Source: a virus. Taken from it: a stretch of DNA of 58,473 nt. The stretch covers positions 1 through 58,473 of the IMG/VR virus record IMGVR_UViG_3300028394_000086; one strand, given 5' to 3'. Within the stretch, counting starts at the first letter, position 1; each line of letters begins with the position of its first letter. Below the pieces are notes generated by a model that saw nothing but the letters and a program-made list of their open reading frames with translations, made no database searches and was not told the DNA's origin. A program made the position numbers and the translations under genes. Positions 25,516-33,247 of this stretch are shown in pieces.

Positions 25516-25722
25516 ATGTCACAGTTGTCCTTGATTGAAAAGCACCTTCGTCGTAACAACACCGGTCCTGGTGTCACTGTCGCTAAGCTTTCTAAGCTCA
25601 CTGGCATTTCTAAGGAAGGTATCTATAAGCGTGTTAGTGACCTTCGCGAAGCGCACACAATCTACAGCAACTACCGCAAGGTAAATGGCGAGCGCAAGCT
25701 TTACTATCGCATCGCTGCCTAA
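25516..25722 (+). CDS. Small winged-helix DNA-binding protein
   Basis: 68 aa. It reads as a single winged helix: helices LIEKHLRRN, VTVAKLSKLTGISKEGIYKRVSDLREAH, then a wing YSNYRKVNGERKLYYRIA. The recognition helix is SKEGIYKRVSDLREA. ATG 25516 has TGGAGA upstream. It may regulate early or middle promoters. It ends just before a terminator. Confidence 0.75.
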   Translation: MSQLSLIEKHLRRNNTGPGVTVAKLSKLTGISKEGIYKRVSDLREAHTIYSNYRKVNGERKLYYRIAA

Positions 25723-25732
25723 TTTATGCTAT

Positions 25733-25764
25733 ATAGGGTGGGGAGCATTCCTCACCCTATTTTT
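25733..25764 (+). terminator. Intrinsic terminator between wHTH and bS21
   Basis: ATAGGGTG and CACCCTAT pair, with partial pairing inside the 12-nt loop, followed by TTTTT. It lies 15 nt before the bS21 start, so read-through could control bS21. Confidence 0.85.
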
Positions 25765-25778
25765 AATGGAGTCTAAAA

Positions 25779-26015
25779 TTGAATAACGATGAAATTCCCT
25801 ACGCCCATCTTCGTGGTCTGAGTGTTACAGTTCGGAACAATGATATCAATGGTGCATTGCGCGTCCTGAAGAAGAAAATTCAAGCTGATGGTATAATGCG
25901 AGACCTTTCTGAGCGCGAACATTACACGAAGCCTTCCATGCAACGCCGTCTGAATAAAATTCAGGCTATTCGCCGTTGGAAAAAGAAGCAGCAGGAAGCT
26001 GCTGAACAGCTTTGA
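25779..26015 (+). CDS. rpsU: Ribosomal protein bS21 homologue
   Basis: 78 aa. The segment LSVTVRNNDINGALRVLKKKIQADGIMRDLSEREHYTKPSMQRR aligns with E. coli S21 ([41 protein letters not shown]), and a basic tail follows. bS21 sits on the 30S platform near the anti-Shine-Dalgarno region and affects initiation. The start is TTG 25779, 7 nt after ATGGAG. Phage bS21 genes are known from metagenomes. It sits directly after a terminator. Confidence 0.88.
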   Translation: MNNDEIPYAHLRGLSVTVRNNDINGALRVLKKKIQADGIMRDLSEREHYTKPSMQRRLNKIQAIRRWKKKQQEAAEQL

Positions 26016-26056
26016 ATTTCCATATATATTATTGCAATTTTTAACATGGAGTCGTT

Positions 26057-26914
26057 ATGTCCGCACTAGAAGTTTCTGTAACAATTGAAGAACTACGCAA
26101 GCGTAAGATTTTAGTAGCCACACCTATGTACGGCGGTATGTGTGGTGGTACATATACAAAGTCAACTGCCGATCTTGCGTCCATGGCAGCACAGTATGGC
26201 ATGGATGTTCGCTTCTATTATCTCTTCAATGAATCCCTAATTACTCGTGCGCGAAATTACCTCGTGGACGAATTTCTGCGTTCTGATTGTACTCACTTGA
26301 TGTTCATCGACGCCGACATTGGTTTTGATCCGAATGATGTTATTGCATTGTCGGTCATTGCGGAAGCTGGCAGTGATAAGGAAATCGTATGTGGTCCGTA
26401 TCCCAAGAAATGTATTGCTTGGGAAAAGATCAAGCGCGCGGTCGACCGTGGCTTCGCTGACAAGGATCCAGAGAACCTCGAGAAGTATGTTGGCGATTAT
26501 GTTTTCAATCCTAAGGAAGGATCTGGATCCATTGCTCTCGATCAACCAGTAGAGGTGCTTGAAGGTGGCACTGGCTTTATGATGATCCAGCGTTCTGCGT
26601 TGGAAAAGTTTGCAGCCGCTTACCCACAATACACATATCTGCCTGACCATGTGCGTACCGCACACTTTGATGGTACCCGCGAAATCATGCAGTTCTTCCA
26701 GGCTGAGATTGATCCTAAGTCTAAGCGGTACCTATCAGAAGATTATTGGTTCTGCCAGAAGATGTGGGACATCAATGTGAAGACATGGCTTTGCCCATGG
26801 ATGAAGCTTCAGCACATGGGTTCATATGTGTTTGCTGGTTCTCTTATTGATCTGGCTCAGATCGGCGCTGGTGCTACCGCTGACGTAGGTGAATTAGCTC
26901 CTCGTAAAAAGTAA
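26057..26914 (+). CDS. GT-A-type glycosyltransferase-like protein
   Basis: 285 aa. The N-terminus KILVATPMYGGMCGGTYTKS, HLMFIDADIGF with the DxD-type motif at 85-87, VLEGGTGFMMIQRSALEKF and YLSEDYWFCQKMWD are typical of nucleotide-sugar transferases in T4-like cyanophages and rhizobiophages. The acceptor is unknown: DNA base, protein or cell surface. It is an early-region gene with a TGGAG ribosome site, which would fit a role in DNA modification, but that is inference. Confidence 0.7.
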   Translation: MSALEVSVTIEELRKRKILVATPMYGGMCGGTYTKSTADLASMAAQYGMDVRFYYLFNESLITRARNYLVDEFLRSDCTHLMFIDADIGFDPNDVIALSVIAEAGSDKEIVCGPYPKKCIAWEKIKRAVDRGFADKDPENLEKYVGDYVFNPKEGSGSIALDQPVEVLEGGTGFMMIQRSALEKFAAAYPQYTYLPDHVRTAHFDGTREIMQFFQAEIDPKSKRYLSEDYWFCQKMWDINVKTWLCPWMKLQHMGSYVFAGSLIDLAQIGAGATADVGELAPRKK

Positions 26915-26915
26915 C

Positions 26916-26944
26916 TTGACATTCGCATTCACACCTGCTATTAT
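26916..26944 (+). promoter_or_regulatory. Early promoter of the sliding clamp gene
   Basis: TTGACA, 17 nt, TATTAT, starting 2 nt after the previous stop. Confidence 0.85.
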
Positions 26945-26970
26945 GATTATCTTGAGTGAAGGAATATACC

Positions 26971-27642
26971 ATGAAAATCTCTAAGACCACAATCGACGTA
27001 CTAAAGAATTTTGCGACAATCAATCCCAGCATGTTGTTTTCTGCTGGCTCAGAATTGAAGACGGTCTCACCACAAAAGACCGTCTTCGCAAAGGTAAAGA
27101 TCGAAGATACAATCGACACTGAATTTGGTGTCTTCGATTTGTCTCAGTTCATTAATGTTTTGAGTGACTACGAAAATCCCGATATCTCTGTCAATAACAC
27201 GTTCATCTCCATCACAAATGGAACTGGCGATATCTCAGATATCGTTCGTGCAAAGGCAGAGCTTCTTCCCAGTCTTCCTACCAAGGAAGTTACTCTACCT
27301 TCGGTCGATGTAGCTTTTGTTCTGGAAGCAGCGAAGCTTCAAAGAGCATTGCGTCAAGCTTCGCTTCTCGTTCTGCCAGAAATTGCTCTTGTTGGTGAAC
27401 ATGGTAACGCATACTTCTGCGCTATTGATTCGCGCAGCGATTCCACGAATCGTTTCAAGAGCCCTGTAGGCAAGGCTGAGAAGAGTTATAAGATGATCTT
27501 CAAGGTTGATAACCTTAAGGTCATGGGTGGTAAGGACTATGATGTGAAGGTATCTTCAAAGGGTATCGCATACTTTGCATCCACTGATGGCATCTGTCAT
27601 TACTGGGTCGCAACGGAATCTGGTTCGTCTTTTGATGCCTAA
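26971..27642 (+). CDS. 45: Sliding clamp gp45
   Basis: 223 aa (T4: 228 aa). The start MKISKTTIDVLKNFATINPSMLFSAGS matches T4 gp45 (MKLSKDTTALLKNFATINSGIMLKSGQ). It is the trimeric ring that tethers polymerase and, with gp55, activates late promoters. ATG 26971 follows GAAGGAA. A strong hairpin follows the stop. Confidence 0.95.
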   Translation: MKISKTTIDVLKNFATINPSMLFSAGSELKTVSPQKTVFAKVKIEDTIDTEFGVFDLSQFINVLSDYENPDISVNNTFISITNGTGDISDIVRAKAELLPSLPTKEVTLPSVDVAFVLEAAKLQRALRQASLLVLPEIALVGEHGNAYFCAIDSRSDSTNRFKSPVGKAEKSYKMIFKVDNLKVMGGKDYDVKVSSKGIAYFASTDGICHYWVATESGSSFDA

Positions 27643-27646
27643 TCGG

Positions 27647-27664
27647 TGGGGGCGAAAGCCCCCA
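27647..27664 (+). terminator. Strong GC hairpin after the clamp gene
   Basis: TGGGGGC and GCCCCCA pair around a GAAA tetraloop, followed only by TCTTTC. It is a partial terminator or 3'-end stabiliser for the clamp mRNA. Confidence 0.65.
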
Positions 27665-27686
27665 TCTTTCGTTATGGATATGTGAA

Positions 27687-28145
27687 ATGACACAAGATAG
27701 CAAGCAGTCTAAGCTCGGCCGCGCGGGCGAGAGTATTGTGTTGAATTGGTATAGTGAACAGGGTATGAAGGTTAAGGCATCTATTGACCAATATGATAGC
27801 TACAAAGATGCTTTGATAGATGGTAAGTGGGCAGAAGTCAAGACACAGGTTCCATTCGTCTACCGAGATTCATTTACCATAAAGCCAAATCAGTTACGCA
27901 AATGCCAAAATGTTTGTCGATTGATTTTCGTTTCTGTACCAAACTCAAAAGAAAAACACTATAGCGCAGGAAAAGTGTATTGCATTTTTCCAGAAGATGG
28001 GTTACAATACAATAAGTATACCACCAAAGATGGGCGTGAAATGATACTCATTCCGATCAAGCAAGATGGTATGCGTGAAATTTTTGAAATGACCGAAGAG
28101 GAACAGAAGATCCTTCAGCGATATTCTGTGTCTTCTTGGAACTGA
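27687..28145 (+). CDS. PD-(D/E)XK nuclease-like protein
   Basis: 152 aa. The order E15 (GRAGES), D41 (YKDALID) and E50-V-K52 (WAEVKTQ), with predicted helix-strand-strand spacing, fits the PD-(D/E)XK nuclease core. The middle LRKCQNVCRLIFVSVPN continues as strands. It lies between clamp 45 and loader 44. The role may be DNA repair or host DNA degradation; the family is only inferred from motif spacing. Confidence 0.6.
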   Translation: MTQDSKQSKLGRAGESIVLNWYSEQGMKVKASIDQYDSYKDALIDGKWAEVKTQVPFVYRDSFTIKPNQLRKCQNVCRLIFVSVPNSKEKHYSAGKVYCIFPEDGLQYNKYTTKDGREMILIPIKQDGMREIFEMTEEEQKILQRYSVSSWN

Positions 28146-28155
28146 TGGAGCCAAC

Positions 28156-29097
28156 ATGCGTGAAGAATTTCTCTGGGTAGAAAAGTATCGGCCGCATAAG
28201 ATTGCCGATTGCATTCTACCTGATGACCTGAAGCAAACATTCCAACAATTCGTAAACGACGGCAGCATTCCTAATCTGTTGCTTGCTGGCACTGCTGGTG
28301 TCGGTAAGACAACGGTCGCTCGTGCTATGCTTGACGAGATCAATGCTGACTATTTAATTATCAATGGGTCAATGAATGGTAACATTGACACACTGCGAAA
28401 TGAAATTCGCAACTATGCAGGTACCGTATCATTTGGTGGAGGTCGTAAGTATGTTATCTTGGATGAGGCGGATTACCTCAACGCTAGTTCCACACAGCCC
28501 GCACTCAGAAACTTCATGGAGGAGTTCTCAAGTAACTGTGGATTTATTCTCACCTGCAATTTCAAGAACCGAATTATCCAACCACTACATTCTCGGTGCG
28601 CTGTTGTAGACTTTAAGATCCAGAAGAAGCAACTTGGTGGTCTTGCTGTTGAGTTTATGAAGCGAGCCATTTGGATCCTTGAGGCTGAGAATGTTGAGTA
28701 TGATAAAGGTGCAGTCGCAGAGGTAATCAAGAAGCATCTGCCCGATTGGCGGCGTGTACTCAATGAGTTCCAGAGGTATGCTGCGCGTGGTAAGATTGAC
28801 ACTGGTATCCTTGCGTCGGTCGATAATACCAATATCAGCGAACTTGTCAAGTGTTTGAAGAACCGCGAGTTTGAGAACATGCGAAAGTGGATTGGCACTA
28901 ACTCTAGCGCGGACGTGAATACTCTATTCCGTTCTCTGTATGATACCGCTTATGATATCCTAGATCAGAATTCTGTACCGCAGTTGATCCTCATTCTTGC
29001 GGACTATCAGTACAAAGCTGCTTTTGTTGTTGACCAAGAAATCAACCTTGCTGCATGTATGACGCAGATTATGATTGATTGTGAGTTCAAGTCATAG
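28156..29097 (+). CDS. 44: Clamp loader large subunit gp44
   Basis: 313 aa (T4: 319 aa). LWVEKYRPHKIADCILP, Walker A GTAGVGKT (about 45-52), Walker B VILDEADYLN and the arginine-finger HSRC are all present. It forms the ATPase part of the gp44/62 loader that opens and places gp45. TGGAG precedes the ATG. In T4, genes 44, 62 and regA are adjacent; here two AT-rich genes separate 44 from 62. Confidence 0.95.
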   Translation: MREEFLWVEKYRPHKIADCILPDDLKQTFQQFVNDGSIPNLLLAGTAGVGKTTVARAMLDEINADYLIINGSMNGNIDTLRNEIRNYAGTVSFGGGRKYVILDEADYLNASSTQPALRNFMEEFSSNCGFILTCNFKNRIIQPLHSRCAVVDFKIQKKQLGGLAVEFMKRAIWILEAENVEYDKGAVAEVIKKHLPDWRRVLNEFQRYAARGKIDTGILASVDNTNISELVKCLKNREFENMRKWIGTNSSADVNTLFRSLYDTAYDILDQNSVPQLILILADYQYKAAFVVDQEINLAACMTQIMIDCEFKS

Positions 29098-29107
29098 GAC
29101 AAATACG

Positions 29108-29665
29108 ATGGCAAAATACTTAGATAGATCAGCGATAGAAGACCTTGACTCTTATAGACAAGAGATATTTGCGATTAGAGAAAGAGCATATGCAAAGCAT
29201 GGTATTGATATATTGGATAACGATACTCTAAGCTCCGTATCAATCTACAATTTGGTTTCTCAATATGATCCAGATTACAATATCAACTTTGCTAGAAATG
29301 GTGAAGATGCGATTTCTAATCGAATTGAAATTGAACAGAAATGTAGCAGAGTCGAAAACGATAAGAAACTGGCTTCATTTATGTTTCATGCTATGGGTAA
29401 CCTTATCTATGATCGGTATATCTTTGTTGCGCGCCACAAAGACAATCTAGACCTACTCAGGATCTATGATATAAGTCAGAAAAAAAATCTGAAAATCATT
29501 CATAAGCATTTGACGGCAGAACGAGATGCTTGGTTAGAACGAGGCAGAAAAGATCAAAGCAAAATGAAAAGGGATGTCGTTTTGCTGTCTGAGAAAATGA
29601 TGAAAGAACAACTGACAAGCTTATCTAAAATCAAGATATATACATGTGAAGTTATTAGAGGTTGA
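29108..29665 (+). CDS. Unrecognised AT-rich cargo protein
   Basis: 185 aa, charged and helical (MAKYLDRSAIEDLDSYRQEIFAIRERAYAK...). The C-terminal half is very Lys-rich. ATG 29108 is chosen; the frame runs back into gp44. AT content is higher than in flanking replication genes. It overlaps the following methyltransferase frame closely (stop 29665, next ATG 29668), so the two form a unit, perhaps a modification cassette with an unknown partner. Confidence 0.65.
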   Translation: MAKYLDRSAIEDLDSYRQEIFAIRERAYAKHGIDILDNDTLSSVSIYNLVSQYDPDYNINFARNGEDAISNRIEIEQKCSRVENDKKLASFMFHAMGNLIYDRYIFVARHKDNLDLLRIYDISQKKNLKIIHKHLTAERDAWLERGRKDQSKMKRDVVLLSEKMMKEQLTSLSKIKIYTCEVIRG

Positions 29666-29667
29666 CA

Positions 29668-30918
29668 ATGGCAAATCTGATCTACACAGAAAATGAATTT
29701 CTATCGCTGTTCAGTTTTAACAAGACAGTCAGTTTTGAAGACTTTAGCAACCAAATTTCTGTGTTGAATGGTAGCGATACCTCAGGAAATTTCGTCGTCA
29801 GGAGCGACCTTGATACATTCATCGAAAGAGTTGCAAAAAGCGATGACAGAAAAGATAGACTGAACTTATACAAAGAACAAATGTATAAGATGCTCGTTCT
29901 AGAACCAGAGGTAGCTCTTACAGAATGGTTTCGTAAGACTGCTAAAATCGCAGAACCGATTGAGCATTATTTTCAAATACCACCCGCTCAGATTTTAAAT
30001 GGTGACACATTTGCTGGCCGTACATACAGCAAATATGGTCGTATCTGCAAAAACATTAATTTCGAAAAATTTTTCAGCACACGCAAACTTTACAGTAACG
30101 ATTTCGAGTACACTTTTGGTTTACTAAAAGTGATGTTTGAACAATTTAAAATACGCAACAGTTTAGCCAGCCCCGCTTTCTTTGACCATATATGCAAAAT
30201 TGAAAACAGTAACTATGGACAATTCTGGACCGATTTTATGATTGGTTGTAATAGGGCTAGCATTTTTAATCCAGCAACATACAAGGGCATCTTAGACGAA
30301 ATTCTTCCTGGTAAAATTTTGTTTGCTCCAGTTATGGGTTGGAATAGCTATCAGTTCGCATTTTATTCGAGCGGATTCGAGAAGTTTATCGCAACTGATG
30401 TTATACCTGAGGTTGTTGAAAACGGAAAAACATTGCACAAAGTCTGGCAAGATTTTTCAGACAAGAGTTTTTTTGGAGTAGCGGATAAGTCTGTCGATCT
30501 ATATTGTTGCCCCTCAGAAAAACTGAAGTCGATTGGATTCGAAGATACATATCGAGAGAAGGTAGATGCGGTTCTGTTTAGCCCGCCATATTATGACCTT
30601 GAAATTTATGATAGCGAAGATCAAAGTTTTACCAATTATCCTAACTATGAAGAATGGCTAGAAAAATACTGGGAAGCTACCGTCCTTACAGCAAAGGAAG
30701 TGATGAAGCCAGATGCCAATTTTGCGTTTGTTATCTCTAACTATAGAAATAAAGCCAAACAAGAAGTGAATATCAGCGAAGATATGATGAGAGTGGTAAG
30801 CAAGCACCTGAATCTTAAAGCCAGATATAAGATTCAGTGGTCAGCTATTGGAACTGGACGGCAAGCAAAAAAAACTAGAGGCGGAAATTTTGAAGACCTT
30901 TGGGTTTTCACAAAATAG
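29668..30918 (+). CDS. SPPY-type DNA amino-methyltransferase
   Basis: 416 aa. The catalytic motif LFSPPYYDLEIY (about 303-314) is of the (S/D/N)PPY amino-methyltransferase type; SPPY favours N4-cytosine but does not exclude N6-adenine. A SAM-binding region probably lies at PVMGWNSYQFAFYSSGFEKFIATDV, followed by a C-terminal FAFVISNYRNK strand. The N-terminal 200 residues are unrecognised. AT-rich, inserted with the previous gene between 44 and 62. AGAGG precedes the ATG. Confidence 0.75.
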   Translation: MANLIYTENEFLSLFSFNKTVSFEDFSNQISVLNGSDTSGNFVVRSDLDTFIERVAKSDDRKDRLNLYKEQMYKMLVLEPEVALTEWFRKTAKIAEPIEHYFQIPPAQILNGDTFAGRTYSKYGRICKNINFEKFFSTRKLYSNDFEYTFGLLKVMFEQFKIRNSLASPAFFDHICKIENSNYGQFWTDFMIGCNRASIFNPATYKGILDEILPGKILFAPVMGWNSYQFAFYSSGFEKFIATDVIPEVVENGKTLHKVWQDFSDKSFFGVADKSVDLYCCPSEKLKSIGFEDTYREKVDAVLFSPPYYDLEIYDSEDQSFTNYPNYEEWLEKYWEATVLTAKEVMKPDANFAFVISNYRNKAKQEVNISEDMMRVVSKHLNLKARYKIQWSAIGTGRQAKKTRGGNFEDLWVFTK

Positions 30919-30919
30919 C

Positions 30920-30948
30920 TAGACATTGAAAGTGTTTGGTGATACACT
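30920..30948 (+). promoter_or_regulatory. Early promoter of gp62-regA
   Basis: TAGACA, 17 nt, TACACT: weaker than the other early promoters but at the right spacing. Confidence 0.6.
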
Positions 30949-30980
30949 AATGGTTCTTCAAAAATACAAGAGAGTGTTTT

Positions 30981-31364
30981 ATGGCTAGTCCTTTTGATTA
31001 TGTAAACTCGATTATGAAGCCAAAACAACCAAACATGATGCGCGGACATGGAGAAGCAGAAGAGAAGGCTTATGTGCCTTTTCTCACTAACCGATCGCTG
31101 TCGTACCACCAAGACTGTGTACTGTATGCCAACGAGATGAACATGCGTGGGCATCTAGACAAATTACTCCAGTATGAGTATTTTATAAATATAATCAGGA
31201 AACAGAACCGTAAGTTTGCCAAGTGGCAAAAAGAAGAAAAGAACGATTCTGTCGACCTGGTTATGGAGTTCTTCGGCTATGGGCGTTCAGAAGCTAAACA
31301 AGCACTGACCGTATTGACACCCAGCCAAGTAGACCAGATCGGGTCGTTACTTGGCAAAAGGTGA
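30981..31364 (+). CDS. 62: Clamp loader small subunit gp62
   Basis: 127 aa, shorter than T4 gp62 (187 aa) but like the marine T4-like versions. The segments EKAYVPFLTNRSLSYHQDCVLYANEMNMRGHLDKLLQYEYFIN and VMEFFGYGRSEAKQALTVLT are characteristic. It completes the gp44/62 loader and lies next to regA as in T4. A TATAAATA inside the gene at 31184 is in coding sequence and is not taken as a promoter. Confidence 0.85.
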   Translation: MASPFDYVNSIMKPKQPNMMRGHGEAEEKAYVPFLTNRSLSYHQDCVLYANEMNMRGHLDKLLQYEYFINIIRKQNRKFAKWQKEEKNDSVDLVMEFFGYGRSEAKQALTVLTPSQVDQIGSLLGKR

Positions 31365-31369
31365 ACACA

Positions 31370-31780
31370 ATGCAATCCATTATTGAATCCATGATTGAGG
31401 TACGACTAAAGACACCAGAAGATTTCCTAAAGATTCGCGAAACGCTCAGCCGCATCGGTGTCGCGTCCGCAGAAAAATCAACACTCTATCAATCTTGCCA
31501 TATTTTCCACAAGCAGGGCCGCTACTATGTGGTTCACTTCAAGGAACTATTCGCGCTTGATGGCAAGCCAACCAACTTCTCTGATGATGATAAGGCTCGT
31601 CGAAACAAGATCGCTAATCTACTCGCTGAATGGGAGTTGATTGATCTCGTCGATCCTAAAGCATCGGAAGACCCTATTGCTTCATTAAATCAAATCAAAA
31701 TTCTCACACACAAGGAGAAGAGTGATTGGAAACTGGAAGCTAAATACAACATCGGTAAGAACCGCGGAAAGGTCGCTTGA
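31370..31780 (+). CDS. regA: Translational repressor RegA
   Basis: 136 aa. MIEVRLKTPEDFLKIRETLSRIG, LYQSCHIFHKQGRYYVVHFKE and DWKLEAKYNIG match T4 RegA (122 aa) closely. RegA binds early mRNAs at their start regions and blocks initiation. ATG 31370 has AAAAGG upstream; ATG 31391 (aligned with T4 Met1) is an alternative start. Because RegA acts at ribosome sites, the leaderless early genes seen here may escape or use another mode of control. Confidence 0.93.
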   Translation: MQSIIESMIEVRLKTPEDFLKIRETLSRIGVASAEKSTLYQSCHIFHKQGRYYVVHFKELFALDGKPTNFSDDDKARRNKIANLLAEWELIDLVDPKASEDPIASLNQIKILTHKEKSDWKLEAKYNIGKNRGKVA

Positions 31781-31843
31781 TCGACGCAGCTTCTACCCTC
31801 TTGAATTTATGTGTAGTGTTGGGGGTATATCTCCTTCGCTACA

Positions 31844-31851
31844 TATAAATA
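31844..31851 (+). promoter_or_regulatory. Late promoter of hsp20
   Basis: Exact TATAAATA. Predicted +1 is 31857, the first base of a hairpin (GTGA, 2-nt bulge, CCC, TCG loop, GGG, TCAC; 31857-31875). Confidence 0.78.
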
Positions 31852-31856
31852 AAACC

Positions 31857-31901
31857 GTGATGCCCTCGGGGTCACATAATCAACCTTGCCTAATAGGAGG
31901 T
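31857..31901 (+). promoter_or_regulatory. Structured hsp20 leader, possible RNA thermometer
   Basis: After the 5'-terminal hairpin, ACC-TTG-CCT pairs with AGG-A-GGT around loop AAT (31883-31901), so the AGGAGG ribosome site lies in a short weak hairpin opposite TTGCCT. ROSE thermometers of rhizobial small heat-shock genes also place a U-U/C-G-C-U motif opposite AGGA. The fold is by eye only. Confidence 0.4.
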
Positions 31902-31907
31902 CATACT

Positions 31908-32363
31908 ATGACTAAGAACGACTACGCACAAATCCCATCTCCATTCGCATCTTTCGATCCTTTCTCTGTCGGCTTCGACAAGACATTTAAGCTGCTATCT
32001 TCGCAGTTGGATGGCATCGGTAAGAACCTTCCTGGATATCCACCTTACAATATCAAGAAGGTCGATGATAACAAGTATGTTATCGAAATGGCTGTCGCGG
32101 GATTCGCAAAGACAGATATCGAGCTGACTCTCGATGGTGGTAAGCTAACCATCGCTGGTAAGACTAAAGACTCCAGTGATATGGATAAGGCTACCGAATT
32201 CTACTACTACAAGGGAATTGCAGAGCGTGCCTTCAATCGCACATTCACTCTTGCTGATACTGTAGTGGTAAACAATGCCGAATTGATGAACGGCATTCTC
32301 AAGGTGTGGTTGGAAAACTTTATCCCTGAGAACCAGAAGCCTAAGAACATCAAGATCGACTAA
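31908..32363 (+). CDS. Small heat-shock protein Hsp20 (IbpA-like)
   Basis: 151 aa. An alpha-crystallin domain runs from about 45 to 140: YPPYNIKKVDDNKYVIEMAVAGFAKTDIELTLDGGKLTIAGK, then GIAERAFNRTFTLADTVVV and the end GILKVWL. It is a holdase chaperone, known in marine and rhizobial T4-like phages, probably helping virion assembly. The late promoter agrees. ATG 31908 follows AGGAGG; the open frame extends back to 31722 without support. Confidence 0.93.
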   Translation: MTKNDYAQIPSPFASFDPFSVGFDKTFKLLSSQLDGIGKNLPGYPPYNIKKVDDNKYVIEMAVAGFAKTDIELTLDGGKLTIAGKTKDSSDMDKATEFYYYKGIAERAFNRTFTLADTVVVNNAELMNGILKVWLENFIPENQKPKNIKID

Positions 32364-32392
32364 TTACAACCCATTGAATCCTACATCATGCA

Positions 32393-32416
32393 AGCGAGCT
32401 GGGAAACTGGCTCGCT
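32393..32416 (+). terminator. Hairpin after hsp20
   Basis: AGCGAGC and GCTCGCT pair with further inner pairing around a GAAA loop, followed by ATTATTGTT. Terminator-like, possibly leaky. Confidence 0.65.
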
Positions 32417-32438
32417 ATTATTGTTCGGAGAAAGACAA

Positions 32439-32603
32439 ATGCAAAATATTTTTAACTTAATCGCAAAGAAAGTAGAAGACACACGCCGCTACTACAAGGC
32501 GTTGAATGAATTGAATCGTCTATCGGATAGAGAACTATCTGACATTGGATTATATCGTGGTGAAATTCCTATGGTTGCTATGACGGTACTAAATAGAAAG
32601 TAA
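32439..32603 (+). CDS. DUF1127 small protein
   Basis: 54 aa. RRYYKALNELNRLSDRELSDIGLYRGEI is the DUF1127 signature (L-x-x-L-S-D-R-E-L-x-D-I-G). Such proteins are frequent in alphaproteobacteria, and some small Arg-rich members bind RNA and affect RNA turnover and metabolism. ATG 32439 has GGAGAAAG upstream; a longer reading from 32388 would begin inside the hairpin. It was probably gained from an alphaproteobacterial host. Confidence 0.88.
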   Translation: MQNIFNLIAKKVEDTRRYYKALNELNRLSDRELSDIGLYRGEIPMVAMTVLNRK

Positions 32604-32620
32604 CTCAATAAGGAGTGACT

Positions 32621-33238
32621 ATGGCTATTACATTCGAACAGTTGAATGAGTTCTTCGAAGATACGGGCGAAGATGTTATTCAGAAATATGTGGAACCTCT
32701 AAATGAGGTTATGGATTTTTATGAAATCAACACCCCTCAACGTATCTCAATGTTCCTTGCTCAGGTAGGCCATGAATCTGGTGGACTAAGAACGATCAAG
32801 GAAAATCTAAACTATTCAGCAGATCGCTTGAAGGTAATTTTCCCTAAGTATTTTCGTGGAGTAGATACAGCACCGTTCGCTAAGAACCCACAGAAAATTG
32901 CCAATCGTGTCTATGCTTCGCGCATGGGTAACGGTGATGAAGCATCAGGAGATGGGTATCGCTACTGCGGACGTGGGCTTATCCAATTGACAGGCAAATC
33001 AAATTATGAAGCTTTTGCCAAAGACATGGGGTGGCCACTAGAAGAAGCAACCGAGTGGTTGAGTACAGAAGAAGGAGCTGCGTGGAGTGCTGGATGGTTC
33101 TGGGACTCGCGTGAACTAAACAATTGGGCTGATAAAGGTGACGTTGTTAATGTAACTAAAAAAATCAATGGTGGTACCATTGGACTTGAAGATCGTAAAT
33201 CTCATTATGCTGCTGCCCTGGAGATATTCACAGCATAA
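32621..33238 (+). CDS. Endolysin, GH19-type lysozyme/chitinase fold
   Basis: 205 aa. FLAQVGHESGGLRTIKENLNYSADRL carries the two catalytic Glu candidates (E52, E61), followed by YCGRGLIQLTGKSNYEAF, the conserved substrate-site block. It cleaves peptidoglycan at lysis. There is no signal peptide, so it needs the holin encoded next door. ATG 32621 follows AAGGAG. Confidence 0.93.
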   Translation: MAITFEQLNEFFEDTGEDVIQKYVEPLNEVMDFYEINTPQRISMFLAQVGHESGGLRTIKENLNYSADRLKVIFPKYFRGVDTAPFAKNPQKIANRVYASRMGNGDEASGDGYRYCGRGLIQLTGKSNYEAFAKDMGWPLEEATEWLSTEEGAAWSAGWFWDSRELNNWADKGDVVNVTKKINGGTIGLEDRKSHYAAALEIFTA

Positions 33239-33247
33239 GGAAATGCG

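Noticed and set aside
31184-31191. TATAAATA inside gp62
   Set aside because: It encodes part of a conserved Phe-Ile-Asn-Ile stretch and lies in an early operon; no late gene starts nearby.
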